A stretch of DNA of 64,000 bases, from NCBI GenBank assembly GCA_013365325.1, contig JABVXV010000024.1:310001-374000 (forward strand), read 5' to 3'. How positions within the stretch are numbered: the first letter of the stretch is position 1; the number at the start of each line of letters is the position of its first letter. Source of the stretch: Dipetalonema caudispina. Its lineage: Eukaryota > Nematoda > Chromadorea > Rhabditida > Onchocercidae. Under the pieces are notes generated by a model. It had not been told where the DNA came from. It made no database searches and saw nothing but the letters and a program-made list of their open reading frames with translations. Positions 24,913 through 38,200 of the stretch are shown piece by piece. The translations under genes were made by a program, and so were the position numbers.

Positions 24913-26875
24913 ATGTTTAAGAAATCTTACTGCCTCATTTTTTACAATCATTCCATACTTCTGATTGATCTGCTAAACTACTTCTTACTAATCAGTTCAG
25001 AGTGCATCGATCAAGGATCACATTATCCTGAAAATTTCGTTTGGATTCAAGATGATCATTTCAACGTGACATGCAGGAAGGGTAAAATTGAGGTTAGCTT
25101 CGCTATTTCCATCTGAAAAAATAATGTTTAAGACAATTAACTGCAAACATCCGTAGAGATGATCAGTGCTATTTTGATTGTTTAATAATTTTTGTTAACG
25201 TTATCAGTACTATCAACTGCAGTAATTCTAAAAAAAGGATTTCGACAATCTAACAAAGTCTTGTTGATACTCAAATAAAAACAATGAATTAAGAGACGTT
25301 TAAAGTACTTTCAAGAAGAGCCAATAATACCTAATTTATAGGTCCAGAAGAATTAGTTTGAAGTTCAATAACATTCATTTTAAACTCTTGCAAAATTTTT
25401 TGGTATAAATCTGAGAAATTACATTCCCCCACTATTCTACCAAATTTATTGACCCCATTTTATTTCTCAGATTTACTCTCGGATTTAGACCAAAAATGTT
25501 CATGTTAAAGCTGAATTCATAATTCATTTTCATCTTTCTTTCTCTAAATTAAGTTTCCATAAATTTTGGAAATACGATTTAGGATTCTGTGAGTGCATGT
25601 AATATGACTTCAAGTTTATCAGGTGCTGAACTGTGTAAGTGACCGTGGAACTTTGATACCCCTTATGACACCATCATTCTGGGAAAACGATATCGAGTAC
25701 TCCTGTATGGACGATGAGGTTAAAGGTGAGGAAGGATCAGGAGAAGAGAACACTCATAAATGCGATGGTCGAGAAGAGTATTATCACGGTCATTTCGTTA
25801 TTTCATGTATCACGAATAAGTAAGTTTAAATAATTCTCTGGTAAATAACCAGCAGAATTCCTAAAATTTGTGGTGGTGAAATTAAAGAAACAAACTATAC
25901 GTCAACAAGAAGTACCTTTTTGCAATCACAATCAAGGAGATCCACTTCTTTTAAAGCCCAACTGTTTGTTTCATTAGTCTTTTTTACTTCAACTTTGCAT
26001 TCCTACAGCATTTAAAGTTGTAGGTTTATAGCGTGCTTGGATAAAAACGGTGACACTTTGACAGAAGGACTTTTTCTGTTGGAACACAGACAACTCAAAA
26101 ATTGTCATATCTATAATAGTGGCAAAAGGGCCAGGATTGAAAATAAAGGTTTCATTTTAATGTTTCGACCTGATATTAATATACTTGTTACCAGATCATC
26201 TGTTCCTTAGATGACCTCTAATTAATATAAAAATAGGGCGTAATAGCGTAATTTGCATTGCTTCAATTTCATTATTACGCTGTTTTCGAATAGAATTTTT
26301 GTCTATCAACAAGATTGAATTATACTGTGATTAAGGTTGCTTTAATGGGACAGAATATGATGATATCATGGATGAATCATTACATATCAAGAAATACGCA
26401 ATATGGAGTGAAGGTAATTATGATATGCGCTGTGGTGATGTTGGAGTACACATCTATAGGTAAACACCAAAAATTCAATTAATATTTGAGAATTACAATG
26501 CATATTGCTTCCTAATATTTTGAGATAGGATTATCAAGTCTCTTCATTCTCGAAATTTGTTGTAAAAAAGAGATTCTGAAATTTGATTTGAAAGAAAATG
26601 AGGAATTACTCCAATTCGATTTGAGTTCTTTTTTTTTTTTTGCTACAAACCACTGCTGTACTGAATTTCTGATACATTTAACAACGTTGATTATAATTTA
26701 ATTGTTTTGGCTCTGAAATTCTGAATCAAATACTTGTAAGCAATCACTTTTCAAATTTTCACTACACTTTATGAGTGTTTGATTTTCTAGATGTCACTTA
26801 GGCAACGATAAGAAAATCCACGCAGGAACAGCTTGGATCGATGCAACCGGTACGATACATGTCTGTGGAGAATGA
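24913..26875 (+). CDS. Secreted Cys-rich protein of MIG-18-like fibronectin type I type
   Basis: Five phase-consistent exons, 24913-25092, 25623-25819, 26024-26148, 26336-26459 and 26791-26875, encode 236 residues. The N-terminus (YCLIFYNHSILLIDLLNYFL) acts as a signal peptide, and the mature chain starts near SECIDQGSHYPENFVW. Three C-x-G/W-x-C-type modules follow. Recurring elements are IDQGSHYPENFVWIQDD with NVTC, ENDIEYSCMDDE with FVISC, and CFNGTEYDD with AIWSEGNYDMRC; it ends WIDATGTIHVCGE. Repeated 'G-x-Y/W ... W ... F/M-x-C' blocks with paired cysteines match the nematode extracellular family around C. elegans MIG-18, which works in basement membranes with ADAMTS proteases during gonad cell migration. 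Family assignment is from pattern memory and is tentative; secretion is well supported. An internal Gly/Glu-rich insert (VKGEEGSGEEN) is unusual. Confidence 0.7.
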
Positions 26876-27899
26876 GTGGTTATGTTTTGCAAGAATTTAA
26901 ACTTGATCAATATCGAACTTTCCATCAATGTTGATCTTCTCGTATGGTCTGCACATAATCGAGAAACAGTTTCAATAAAAATCCAAAATTCTTCTATTCT
27001 GATTGCTATTTTATCCATTGTAAGCATAAAGTCCCTTCACAGGTAATATTGCAATTTCCTTGCACGGATATGTGTCATCCTTACACTGCATTAAGACACC
27101 TTACTTTAAACATGAAAATGAAATTCCTATTTCATCTTTTCATAAAGTTGAATTCCTTTCTATCAAAAAACAAATATGAAATTCCTTACGTAATAATATC
27201 AAGTCTCGTTTTCTGAGACATCATTTCAAATACCAATAGTACTCGAATAATACGTGTTGAATTTCCCAAATGTTGCTAGGGAGAATATTGAAAGAATTAA
27301 TGCAGGAATTTATAGATAACTTTTTTCAAGCAGTAAAAATTTTCTTGAAACATTTTAAAGAATGTAATAAGGAAGATTAAAAAATCCATGATAATAGTAG
27401 AAAATGAAGATAGAATATAATGTTGTGACTTTCTCAGTAAGTTATAAATAATGCTAAATATTTATTAAATTCATATTTAAAGTCAATGACTTTTCTCTGA
27501 TCTGAATTCAAAGTTATACATTTGCAGAAGATTTAAAAGAATGATTTTTCAATAGTTGACTCTATAGTCTGAAGAAATATAATTTATTTCTTTTTTATAA
27601 AATTTCCTTAACTACTCATATCCCCAATAATATTCTACTTGATTATTTGTTAAGAATAATTCAATTTGAGAAAGAATCAGAACTTGACCATTTGATATCA
27701 CTCATTCCATGTTTCGATATTTTTTGATTATAGAAAAAGCGTACAATTTGATTGTATCAGTATGCTTCTTTGAGATTTATTATAACTATAACCCAAGACT
27801 ACTCGACGTACGTAAGGGAAAGTATGAATACGTACGTGAAGTATTTACATGCAGAAAGTAACAAAAGCACAAAGTTTACTTAACAAACATAATTATCAT
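26876..27899. other. Intergenic stretch
   Basis: About 1 kb of AT-rich sequence without a supported exon, between two plus-strand secreted-protein genes. The reverse-strand open frame over 27027-26794 is the shadow of the last exon of the preceding gene. The right end (27800-27860) is less AT-rich, with TACGTACG strings, and may be promoter. Confidence 0.5.
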
Positions 27900-28407
27900 A
27901 TGGCAAAAATAAATCTGAACAGTGAGAAGATATATAGCACGTGTAGAATAACGTGTATATACGTGAACTTCATAGCAGCGGAAGATGTCATTGCTTTTAA
28001 GATTACGTTAACATTTACCATACTTTTGAGCTGCAGCAATGTGACGAAACCGTGCAACGACTATTCCGATTGCGGTAAGAGAATAAATGCGATGCGGTCA
28101 TTATGCGATGCGTACCGGGGTTAACCGGGTAGAGATGGGGATGCGGTAATATGATATTGGATTCGTCTAGTTATGAGATCTCTTGTCTCATTGCAATTTA
28201 GAGTTTGTATGGAAAGGTTAGAAGATACTGCGCTGTTTGTTTTCTTAAGAATACGGAGAATTGAAGCAAAGATTAATATAAATAGTCATCCATCCATCCA
28301 TCCACCCATTTCCAGAATTATCCGCGGTGTATTGCGAAACGAGTAACGAGCAGGAAGAGTGCGACAAAGAACGATTGGTTCAGGTCGGTTTCATCTTTTA
28401 CTGGTAA
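27900..28407 (+). CDS. Two exons of a Cys-rich, signal-anchored protein; may continue into the uba-1 first exon
   Basis: Exon 27900-28074 and exon from 28316 join in phase 1. The joined sequence has a hydrophobic segment (VIAFKITLTFTILLSC) followed by a disulfide-type head: KPCNDYSDCELSAVYCE, then NEQEECDKERLVQ. An in-frame ATG also exists at 27849, and the true start could be in an unseen upstream exon. If exon 2 is terminal it runs on through VGFIFYW to TAA at 28405-28407. If it splices at the GT at 28384, it is phase 0 and fits the acceptor at 29236, where the next codons read CICQD. That completes a C-x-C typical of small EB-like Cys modules and then enters the uba-1 N-terminus in frame. 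Both outcomes fit the sequence. No family is assigned firmly. Confidence 0.45.
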
Positions 28408-28487
28408 CTCTGCTGTATCACAAAGACTTCTGGATTATTTCATTGATGATTGCTTGAGTTATTTGTTAGTGTTGGGTCGGTTGATTG

Positions 28488-28510
28488 TTTTTTTTTTTTT
28501 TTTTTTTTTT
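28488..28510. repeat. Uninterrupted T tract (about 23 T)
   Basis: A single homopolymer run of T lies between the Cys-rich exons and uba-1. On the minus strand the same kind of tract, about 32 A, occurs at 14340-14371. These are likely replication-slippage microsatellites and prone to sequencing length error. Confidence 0.8.
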
Positions 28511-28775
28511 CAAAAGGATGAAAGTTGTTGTGAAATTGTGAAATCAAGTTTGACATATTGTTGTGTAAAAGATGAGAGAGTTTAATCAAAGAAGCTGAAG
28601 AAGGAAGAGTTTCCTGAAGGTTTTTCGAGGACGTGCAATGTGTTGGTTAGGTGAACTCGGAAGGTTCGGATTTGGAAAATCTGATTATCTTATGAATATA
28701 ACTAGATATTGGTTATGATGGTTCTACTACTGAATCCCACTTTCTTCCAGGAAGTTAACGTACTGTTTTAACTGG

Positions 28776-28809
28776 TATGCAGTGAAATGCAACTGCATTT
28801 CACTGCATA
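28776..28809. repeat. Near-perfect palindrome, 16-bp arms, 2-base loop
   Basis: The left arm TATGCAGTGAAATGCA and the right arm TGCATTTCACTGCATA are exact reverse complements separated by AC. It sits about 480 bases upstream of the uba-1 start, in non-coding DNA. It could extrude as a cruciform or form a strong RNA hairpin if transcribed. It has no poly-T or other terminator context of bacterial type; its role is unknown. Confidence 0.9.
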
Positions 28810-29230
28810 ACCTAATAGTACTAATGAAATATGATGTTCATTGCTTCGGTAGATTTTTTGAAGTTATCGTAGATCGTTGAGTGCTCATATAGTGATATGC
28901 GTATGTGCACTAACTAGATAAGTTTGTTAGGATTCTATGAATAAGACACCGTTTCTCTATCTCTTCTGTTTCGCACATTTATAGTTTTAAGTTAAGTTGA
29001 AGAGTGTAAAATCTCCCAAGTTAATTTTGATTGACAGTTTTCAAGATGTGTAGATTTCGTCATCCTGACGATTGTGACCCTCCATACTTTCTTCGTGTTT
29101 TATATCATGAGGCATACATAAGCTATCTTTACCTAAAAATTGATGCTTTTAAAATTTTCATGGTGCGGTAGTTGCCGTATCATATGTTGCGCGTTCTGAA
29201 GCAGTAATATCCGGTATATAATCCCATTTG

Positions 29231-29254
29231 TTTCAGTGTATCTGTCAGGACTTG
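29231..29254 (+). promoter_or_regulatory. Candidate trans-splice or cis-splice acceptor at the uba-1 5' end
   Basis: TTTCAG at 29231-29236 lies 18 bases before the first uba-1 ATG (29255). In nematodes such an acceptor just ahead of a start codon often receives a spliced leader. The 18 bases between them are open in the uba-1 frame (CICQDL), so the same acceptor could instead join an upstream coding exon. A second acceptor (TTTTTCAG, ending 32401) sits 33 bases before an internal in-frame ATG at 32435. Confidence 0.5.
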
Positions 29255-32200
29255 ATGTTTTCTGGTGCTCCCGCAAGTGAAAACAAGAAGGAACCCATTT
29301 CGCCTGAACCAGCCAAAAAACGGCCGAGAATTCAGGAGGTAAATTTGTCAAATTACATAGCAACTTTAAGGATGCAAGGAATCGTTTTTTATTAACTTTA
29401 TCTTCTGTTTAAGCAACTCTTTAATATAGTGTTTTCTTTTTATGAAATTGCATATATCGAATTTTACATCTGAATACTAAATTTTTTCCTGATTTTTTTT
29501 TTTATTTTTTTTATAATTACACTTTTTTCACAAAAGTGGAAGTTTTTCTTCCCAAATTTAGAGTCGATCTTCCGTGTCATTGCGTGCATTGTTGGATGTA
29601 TGCAGACTATAAGCTGACCAATACCAATTCGAAAAACATTGCTACTGTAAGTCATCTTGATGCCTGAACTGATGGTTGAAACCAAAGAAATACGAATGCG
29701 AAGGTGTTATATTAGATAATTTATACGAACCAGGCTTTCCGCGAATCCAAAGAATATTGGACATGCATGTCTCTGATAGAGCATAAGAATGCACTGTGCA
29801 AGTTTATGTTTGCTCACAAATAAAACGAGACAAAAGCACATTGCCTTTGGTTTCAACCATCTCTTTCCTCAATAAAATATAGCAGCTTCGCATTTCTTTT
29901 ATCTTTAAAAATGATAGAAATTATTTTACAAACCGAAATTTTTACCTGATAGTTCTTGGAAAAACGGAAATTTTGCCCACATTCAACCATCAGGTTGGGC
30001 TAGACGACTTTACATGGTGTGCGCTTATTCTCCATGTCATGTTTCCTTTTTTACAATCAGTACTACAAATCGCTGATTTATACTTTTTCTTCACAATATG
30101 ATGTTGTTCTCTATTCCTTGAGAAGGTTCCAAATTGAGATTTCATTTATTTTTTTTTTCTTTGTGGATTTCACCAGTTTAATGGTAGCGGATCACTATTA
30201 TTGAGGTTACCTCTATATAAGCTCAGGATAAGTTTTTAGAATTAAATCATACCTAATGCAATGAGGATAAGAGAGGTGGCAACGAAAGTACACAAGAATG
30301 TATACTTTGGCGACTTTGCTATCAATATTAGCATTGAAAATTGGAAAAAGGAACAGATTGATTGCTTTCATTTCCTTTTTAAATTTAATCCGACCTGAAT
30401 AGTACTGGGTTTTAAAGGGATAACACAAAGCTTGGTAGGTAGTAGTAATGATAATGAGGAGGAGTTCGGCGTCTAAAAGTTGAGGGACTTAGTATCACTA
30501 AGCAGCGTTCGGGAAGCACCCATCTTCTTATCAAGTAAGAATATGTCGGAACATAAAAACCTTTAGTATTTGGATTAAAAATCCAATAGATCTATCTAAT
30601 AGATAAAGGTTATTTACTATATATGGAAGCAATTAAAGTAAAGCGTGGAAAGGTACTTTTCAAGTTCATAGTTAAAAGGATGCTAGAGGGTAAGTATGAT
30701 TTGAAAGAGATATCAAATTAGCTGAAGTAATCTGCACATCATTAGTTTTCGCTGACGCTTACTATAAGAATTAGCATATCTCTTTTGTCACTTTAATCCG
30801 TGTCTTAACATATCACGACTACTTTCTAGATCTTGCTGAGCGTAACGGAAAACGGGATCTACCAGTCAGTCGTCTGATTTTTTTTTATTTAATCCACTCG
30901 ATCCTCCAGATCTCTTGATCCTCTTCCCCATTGAATTGTATTTTCTGAGTCTTTTCAGCGGGCTGAGTTTCTTGGAAATTTACCTTCTAATCTCCCTAAA
31001 CATGTTTTACCATTTAGTTTTAATAAAGTTCTACACTGTGACAAGTATTCGGGATGTTTTTCGAAGTCATGCTTTACACAATATCTATTGTTGCTGGCGT
31101 AGCAGTGTGCAGGACTGTTTCTTATAGATTTTTTAATATGAGTCATGTTAATTTGTCATGGGATAAGCTTCATTCAAGTAAATAAGCGCTGATTTAAAAG
31201 AAATCTTTATCTGGAATTGGCACTGCTGAAACTCTGTTGTAGTTAATGTACTTTCGTTTGTATATCTCTGTTATTGCCTCAGATTGACTTCTTGGTAGGT
31301 TCTTTCGTAACCGATATCAGCAATTACCACAATTGATTTATTTTGAGACATTCAAGTTAATATTTTTGTAATAAATTCAGGGAGAAAATGAAATTTTTGG
31401 ACTCGAGAAAGTTCATTTTTCATAAATTAGTTTGTAGAAGGAACGTTTTCTCATTATCATCATTACCACTAGCGAACATTTTTATGTACTGTACGTTGTA
31501 TTAATAGTGTGCATTTGTGTCATGTGCACTGTCAAAATTGATTACCGATATCTCTTGTGCGACTATAAAATACTTCTCAAAACGAGATGGTGCATACAGT
31601 TTACAAACATCATACCTTTTTTATGATAAAGTGGTAAGGCGAGTCCTTCATTCTTTTAGATTTGCTTAATATCAATGGTATTGAGAAGCGAATTTACATT
31701 TCAATGTGAGAGTGATATATTTTTCATAGATCTTGTACATTACTGGTTCAAGGTCTTTCTAACCATTCCGTATCTGTTTTATTTGTGTAAGATTCAGCCT
31801 GTTTTGTTTATTGTCGTTTTAGAACTCATGAGAAAGTTGCAAATACAGGCTTAGTATGTAGACAGATCTTATTATACCATTGGACGAGGCACATATGATA
31901 AGACTTATTCATTTTGATAATACTGTTTGTGGGAGGTTTTGTAACAGCAGATGTATGACTAGTTTCATCAATTTTTAATGCCTAATGTGCGCTATCTGCA
32001 CAGAAAAGTATGAGTCACAGCATTCGCGTTCAATTTCAGAAGTGTCTTAATTTCTCGAAAACACTGTAGGAAGTAAAGGAGATAAAAATTATCCATACAT
32101 TCTGTCCTTTCATGCATCTCATGTTTTAGATTGTTATTTTGATAGGTTCGATGAGAGAAAGATTTGTCAGTTTTTGTTCGCTTTTTTGATGCCCTTAATT

Positions 32201-35200
32201 TTTTTTTTATTTAAAACCTTTTTAATGGCTTGATATCACCATTTTAGCCACTATCATTCTTTGAACTATTTTTAAATACTTTTTAGAGTTGATTTTCCTA
32301 CTTTTAGTAATAGTAATACACCATCATTATCAGCATTTGGTTTTTTGCACATTTTCGTTTTTTCTTCCAAATAAGGTACTTGTAAAAGCGTAGTTTTTCA
32401 GCACCAAATCGATTCACCTACCGAATCCGCAAAAATGGGTGTTAACAGCGAAAATGGTATGACAGATAATGGTGATGCTGTTCTGGATAAAAATCTTTAC
32501 TCGCGACAAATGTACGTTATATTGCTTAAGCAGGATATAAATCTTTCGATTGTTAAAGAGATTAAACTTTTAGGTTCTATGCCTTGCCTTATTAATTTTT
32601 CAAATCAGTGGATATCGCTGAGATATCACAATTTAGTGATAAGACAGAGGGGATTAGACAATTTATAGTTTCAACTAAATGTGTATATAGCAAAATTCTG
32701 CGAAATTAAAAATTTTTTTCTCGATTTTCAGTTACGCGCTGGGTGAATCTGCAATGATGCACTTGAGAAAAGCATCTGTGTTGATATCAGGTATTGGTTC
32801 AGTCGGTGTAGAAGTTGCTAAAAATTTGATTCTTGGTGGTATCCGGCAAGTAACAATACATGACACAAATGATGTGAAATGGCTGGATTTGAGCGCGCAG
32901 GTTGGATTTTGACGGTGTTGTGGACTGCAATATATATGTATTATAGTTAGCTGGTAATCATGCTATATCATCTAAGAACAAGAATCAAGGTGGTTAAAAT
33001 CCGGTCAGAAGCTGTTGATTTAAAAAATTGAAATCAAAAAAGGGATGATTAGCATAATAAGAATTATTGGTGGGTAACTTCTGAAATTATTGTCATAATG
33101 ATTCTATATAAATGTTTATCAAGTTATGCCAATGATCGCTAAAAGAAATATTTTAGTATTACCTGAAGGAATCGGATATTGGACGAAATCGAGCGGAAGC
33201 AAGCTTTGAACGTTTGGCCGAATTGAATGACAGTGTCACCTGTCATTTATCTGTGGAGCCTCTTAGTGAAAATTTCATAAGACAGTTTGATGTAAGTTAT
33301 GTTTCTCATTTCACTTTTCAATCAGCAAGTCGTATGATTGCTGGTTAATTAGTAAGCTTTTACTTGCCAAACTTCTCAGCTGTTAATTTTTCCTTAGAAG
33401 AATTTTCTATTGTTCCCGTAGTTTTGATCTGTTTACTTCACATTTGATTTCAGTTGATAATACTTACTGATGCACCGCTTTCCACGCAACTGACGGTGAA
33501 TGATTGGACTCGTAAGCACAATCTTCGTTTCATAACTACTGACGCTCGGGGATTATTTGGTTTCATATTCGTCGACGTGGGTGCTGAGTTTGAAGTGAAT
33601 GACTTAAATGGAGAGCGATGTAAAGAAGTAAGTTTGACACTCCATTTTGGGTCTTTTGGCGAATGTTTGAGGTATACTCTAATTCAATGCATTTTAATAA
33701 ATTTAATTATCTGTTTTAGTCGCTGATTGAGCATGTTGATGCAGAGACAGGTGATGTAACAACGTTGGATAATGTGATGCATGGTCTTGAGGATGGCGAT
33801 TACGTCACGTTTTCGGAAGTTAAGGGGATGGCTGAGTTAAATGGTATTGAACCACTTAAAATCACAGTTAAAAGTTAGTTTTTATATTTTTGTTTAAAGG
33901 TCATGCTAAAATTGTGCATACCTGGACTAGATTGTGTTTTCCTGGTCTCAGATTAATCCTGCTCTCAATCTTTAAGAATTGATATGAAGTTATCTCTTTT
34001 TGCTTTAAAACAAAGCCGTTTTTATCACCTTAATTTTCATAAACGCTATCATTGGTTAAATGAAATTTAGAACCGGATGTGTTCAATATTGGGAAAGCTG
34101 CTGCGAAGTTCTCACCTTATGTGGAGGGTGGACGTTTTACACAAGTTAAAGTGCCTTCTACAGTATCGCATAAATCATTGAAAGACTCACTTAATGAACC
34201 CGATATAGTAATTTGGGATTTCGCAAAATTCGAAAATCCCTCCAAGCTTCACGCCTTATGGCAAGCACTGCACTCTTTTGAAGTTAAGGTATTGTCAATT
34301 TTTCGTTAATACTTGTTTTCTAAATTGTGTAATAAATTACAAGTTACTAATGACCGCTGAAACTAACTACTCCAGAAAGGTCTGTTTAGCGGCAAATGTT
34401 CTCATTAAAAGTTTTAAGTACGAACTTTCATTTTGGCTCTTGTTTTAGAAACAACTTTAAGAGAAGCAAGAATTTTGTCTCGTAATTGAGTCTTATAACT
34501 AAAATTCAGCATAAGCGAAGCCCTATGCCGCGAAGTAATGAAGATGCTGAACTTCTCAAGACTGAACTTCCACCTGGTGCCGAGTCAGATGAAAAGTTGT
34601 TGAGGACTTTCAGCTATCAGGTTGCTTTCAGATTCTGTAAAAATGATAAATTTGTTCAAGTTATTTACCATATTGATGTTTCTCCGGAATTATCTGCAAA
34701 AGAATTTTAAATTCAATGAATAAATTTTAGGAAAAGTAGCATATTTCAATGTTTTTTATTTTGCTGTACTGATACATAAAGGAAAGATATATTTCGTTCA
34801 CGAGCTAAAATACCATATGACAGACGGACAAAATGAAACAGAATTGACCGATTCTTAAGGCTTGTGGTAATCTTGCGCCTATTGCATCGATTGTTGGCGG
34901 TATCGCTGCACAGGAAGCAATGAAAGCTGTTATGCACCATATGACCCCGCTGAAACAGTTTCTTTACATTGATTGTATAGAAGCATTACCAGGCGATTGG
35001 TCACCTTTTGATAATAGCAAGCTAACGGCTAATGATTGCGAAATGGTAGTTTTTTAACTTCACTCAAACATAGTGGGTTTTGATAGACAATTTGAGCCTT
35101 CAGTCTGAGATTTATGAGAAGTTAGGTTCCGGAATCAAAATCAAGTGGACTTGGAGTTTTACGTAATTTCTGAAAGCCAGTAGTCGAAATAAGTGGTAAG

Positions 35201-38200
35201 GATGATTCGATTAGAAGCAACAGCAGAAATACATTACTAACAATCCTTGTTCTGATTTGCAGAAAAACTGTCAGTATGATGGTCAAGTTGTTGTCTTTGG
35301 ACGAGCTTTTCAGGAAGCGCTTTTAAAACAGAAATATTTCATTGTTGGCGCAGGTACAGATTACTGTTGAGTTTTGTTGGATTTAGGCCGTCTATAACTC
35401 TTTTTTTATGTGTTGTCTATTTGGAAGTTGAACACAAGTCTTCGTTCTCGCCCATTACAGGTGCAATTGGATGTGAATTATTGAAGAATTTGGCCATGAT
35501 GGGGGTAGCATGTGGATCTGACGGTAAACTGAAAATAACAGACATGGATCAGATTGAAATCAGTAACCTTAATCGACAATTTTTGTTCAGGAGAAGCGAT
35601 GTTGGCGTAAGTTTTCTTGAATGTGTAGCGCTTATCCAGGTTAAATACTTGTGTCCAGCTTTAGTATTCAGAGTTGAGATGGGAAAAAACTTCGTTGTTT
35701 CTCTTCTATTGAAAACAAGGTTTTTTTGTCTTTTCAGAGTAAAAAGTCCGATGTGGCTGCTAAAGCAGTAAGAACTTTCAATCCTAATATTAAAATTGAT
35801 GCTCTCTCGGAACGTGTTGGTACCGAGACGGAAAGCATTTTCACCGATGATTTTTTTAACGATCTCAACGGTGTACTGAATGCGCTCGACAATGTTGATG
35901 CACGTTTGTTATACCTTACTTCTTTATCTACGCAGTTGCTTCATGATATAACACTATGGCTACAATATCGTGCAGGAACATTCTGAGATTGCTATATTTA
36001 CGTGGTTTCGTTTGTCGTGTGCAATTTCTTCTCTAAATGTAGCTTTTTTCTTGTAAATATAGGTCTTTCTGTTTATCCCTTCACTGCATCGGTTTTTAAT
36101 TTTGCCAACTTTCGAAAATTTCTTTCCTGATTGCAGGACGATATATGGATCGTCGCTGTATTTACTATCGTTTACCGTTGATTGATTCTGGAACTATGGG
36201 TACAAAGGGTAATACGCAAGTGGTTTATCCTCATCTTACTGAATCTTACGGGTAATATCTTTACGAATCACTTTTTTAAATTAATTTTACCAAATTTTTT
36301 TGGCATTCCATGAATCATATTAAGCTGCAGCTAGTACTGAAATATGTTTACGAAAGTGCTGATCACGACATTTTTGCATAAAACAAATTTCCTTTGCTTT
36401 TTATGTTTGTTATTTATTTCATTTATCAGATCATCGGTCGATCCACCGGAAAAAGACATTCCAATTTGTACACTGAAGAATTTCCCCAATGAAATTCAGC
36501 ATACTATACAATGGGCACGAGATTTATTTGAAGGTCTATTCACAACTCCAGCAGAAACAGCAAATCAGTTCATATCTGATGAACGCGGTTTCCTACAACG
36601 AGTTGATCAAATGAACACAGCTCAGCGAGTTAGCTAATATTTATGTATTTCGTTTAATCATGAAGTGACGTTTTTGATGATTTGGTGAGATTCCCATTCA
36701 AGATTTACAAGAAACTGAACAATGAGTCTCCTTCGTATTGCGTCAAGCTACTAATTTCAGCTGCATGTACTGTCTAAAGTAGAAGAAGCTCTGATCAGTG
36801 AAAGACCACATAGTCCAGAAGACTGCATAAAGTGGGCCCGAATGAATTTCCAGGTTTGCAGGTTCTGCGATTCTTAACTGAGACTGGAAAACTTTTTAAA
36901 CGCTGTTATGAGTTCTTTTTAGGAATACTTCCACAATATGATTGCGCAATTGTTGCACATGTTTCCGCCTGATCAAGTGACCGAACAGGGGATTAAATTT
37001 TGGTCAGGCAGTAAACGTTGTCCACATGTTCTGGACTTCAATCCAGATGAGGTGAAAATTCATTATATCATATATTAGAATAGTAAAATGAATTGGAATT
37101 ATTTGGCACTGGATGAATTGTAGCTTAGATTTGTCTGCTGTCGTATCTGTTATGAAGGCTATAAAATTTTTTTTTTTTTGTTGTTCGGTACTCTAAAAGA
37201 TAATACACTATTATAATTTTTTTTAAAGGTTTAAATCGTCTTGTAGTTCCATATTCTAGCCAGAGCACTTCAATTTCGTTTGGGCTGGATCAATCCTTCG
37301 AGCACAGCAATACGGTATCGCACCAATAATTGACAAAAAGAAGTTCTTGGCTGTCTTGAGTGAAGTAAGTTTGAAATGAGTGTGAAAACTTGAGAACTCT
37401 TTTACTGTTTTGTCGAAAGTTATATTTTATATGTTATGTTTTCAGATTCGCCCACCACCTTTCATGCCAAAGTCGGATATAAAAATAGCTGTTACTGAAG
37501 CTGAAGCAAAACAAGAAGAAAAGGCAGTAGCTGATGGTAAATGTGATTTTCTCTTCACCCAGCAAATGAGGAGTTTTAAGAACGAATTCCCATTGTCCTG
37601 CATTACTTATATTTCTTGGATCTCAGTTATTAATGTCATGTATTTTAGATGATGTTGATGAAAAACTGCAATCAGTTATGATGAATCTTGCTAAACTAAG
37701 CAAGAAAACAACGAAGTCGTTGATTCCGATCGACTTTGAAAAAGATGATGACACTAATCATCACATGGAATTTATCACCGCTGCTTCAAATTTACGTGCT
37801 GATAATTACCAAATCAAACCAGCAGATGTTATGAAAGTAAGGATTCAAAAAACTGGCTTGAAATTTTGAGCGTGGACTATTTTCCAGTTGTCCAATTTTT
37901 GTTATCTTTTCTTTTACTCTAGTAAAAATAAAATTCCTGAAAGAGTCTGTTTAACGGGGTCTGTGTTTTCTTTCAAGATGGAAAGTCCAGAAAATAATTA
38001 AGAAAGGAGAAAGGTTTTCAAGATTTAATTCAAATTTACCTGATTAGTAAATAAATTTTAAACTAAAATTGAAATTTAGACGAAGCAGATTGCTGGTCGC
38101 ATTATTCCGGCTTTAGCAACGACAACAGCCGCCGTAGCGGGATTAGTTTGCATTGAGCTGTATAAAATGATTGGTGATGGAAATGGATTACCGAATGTTC

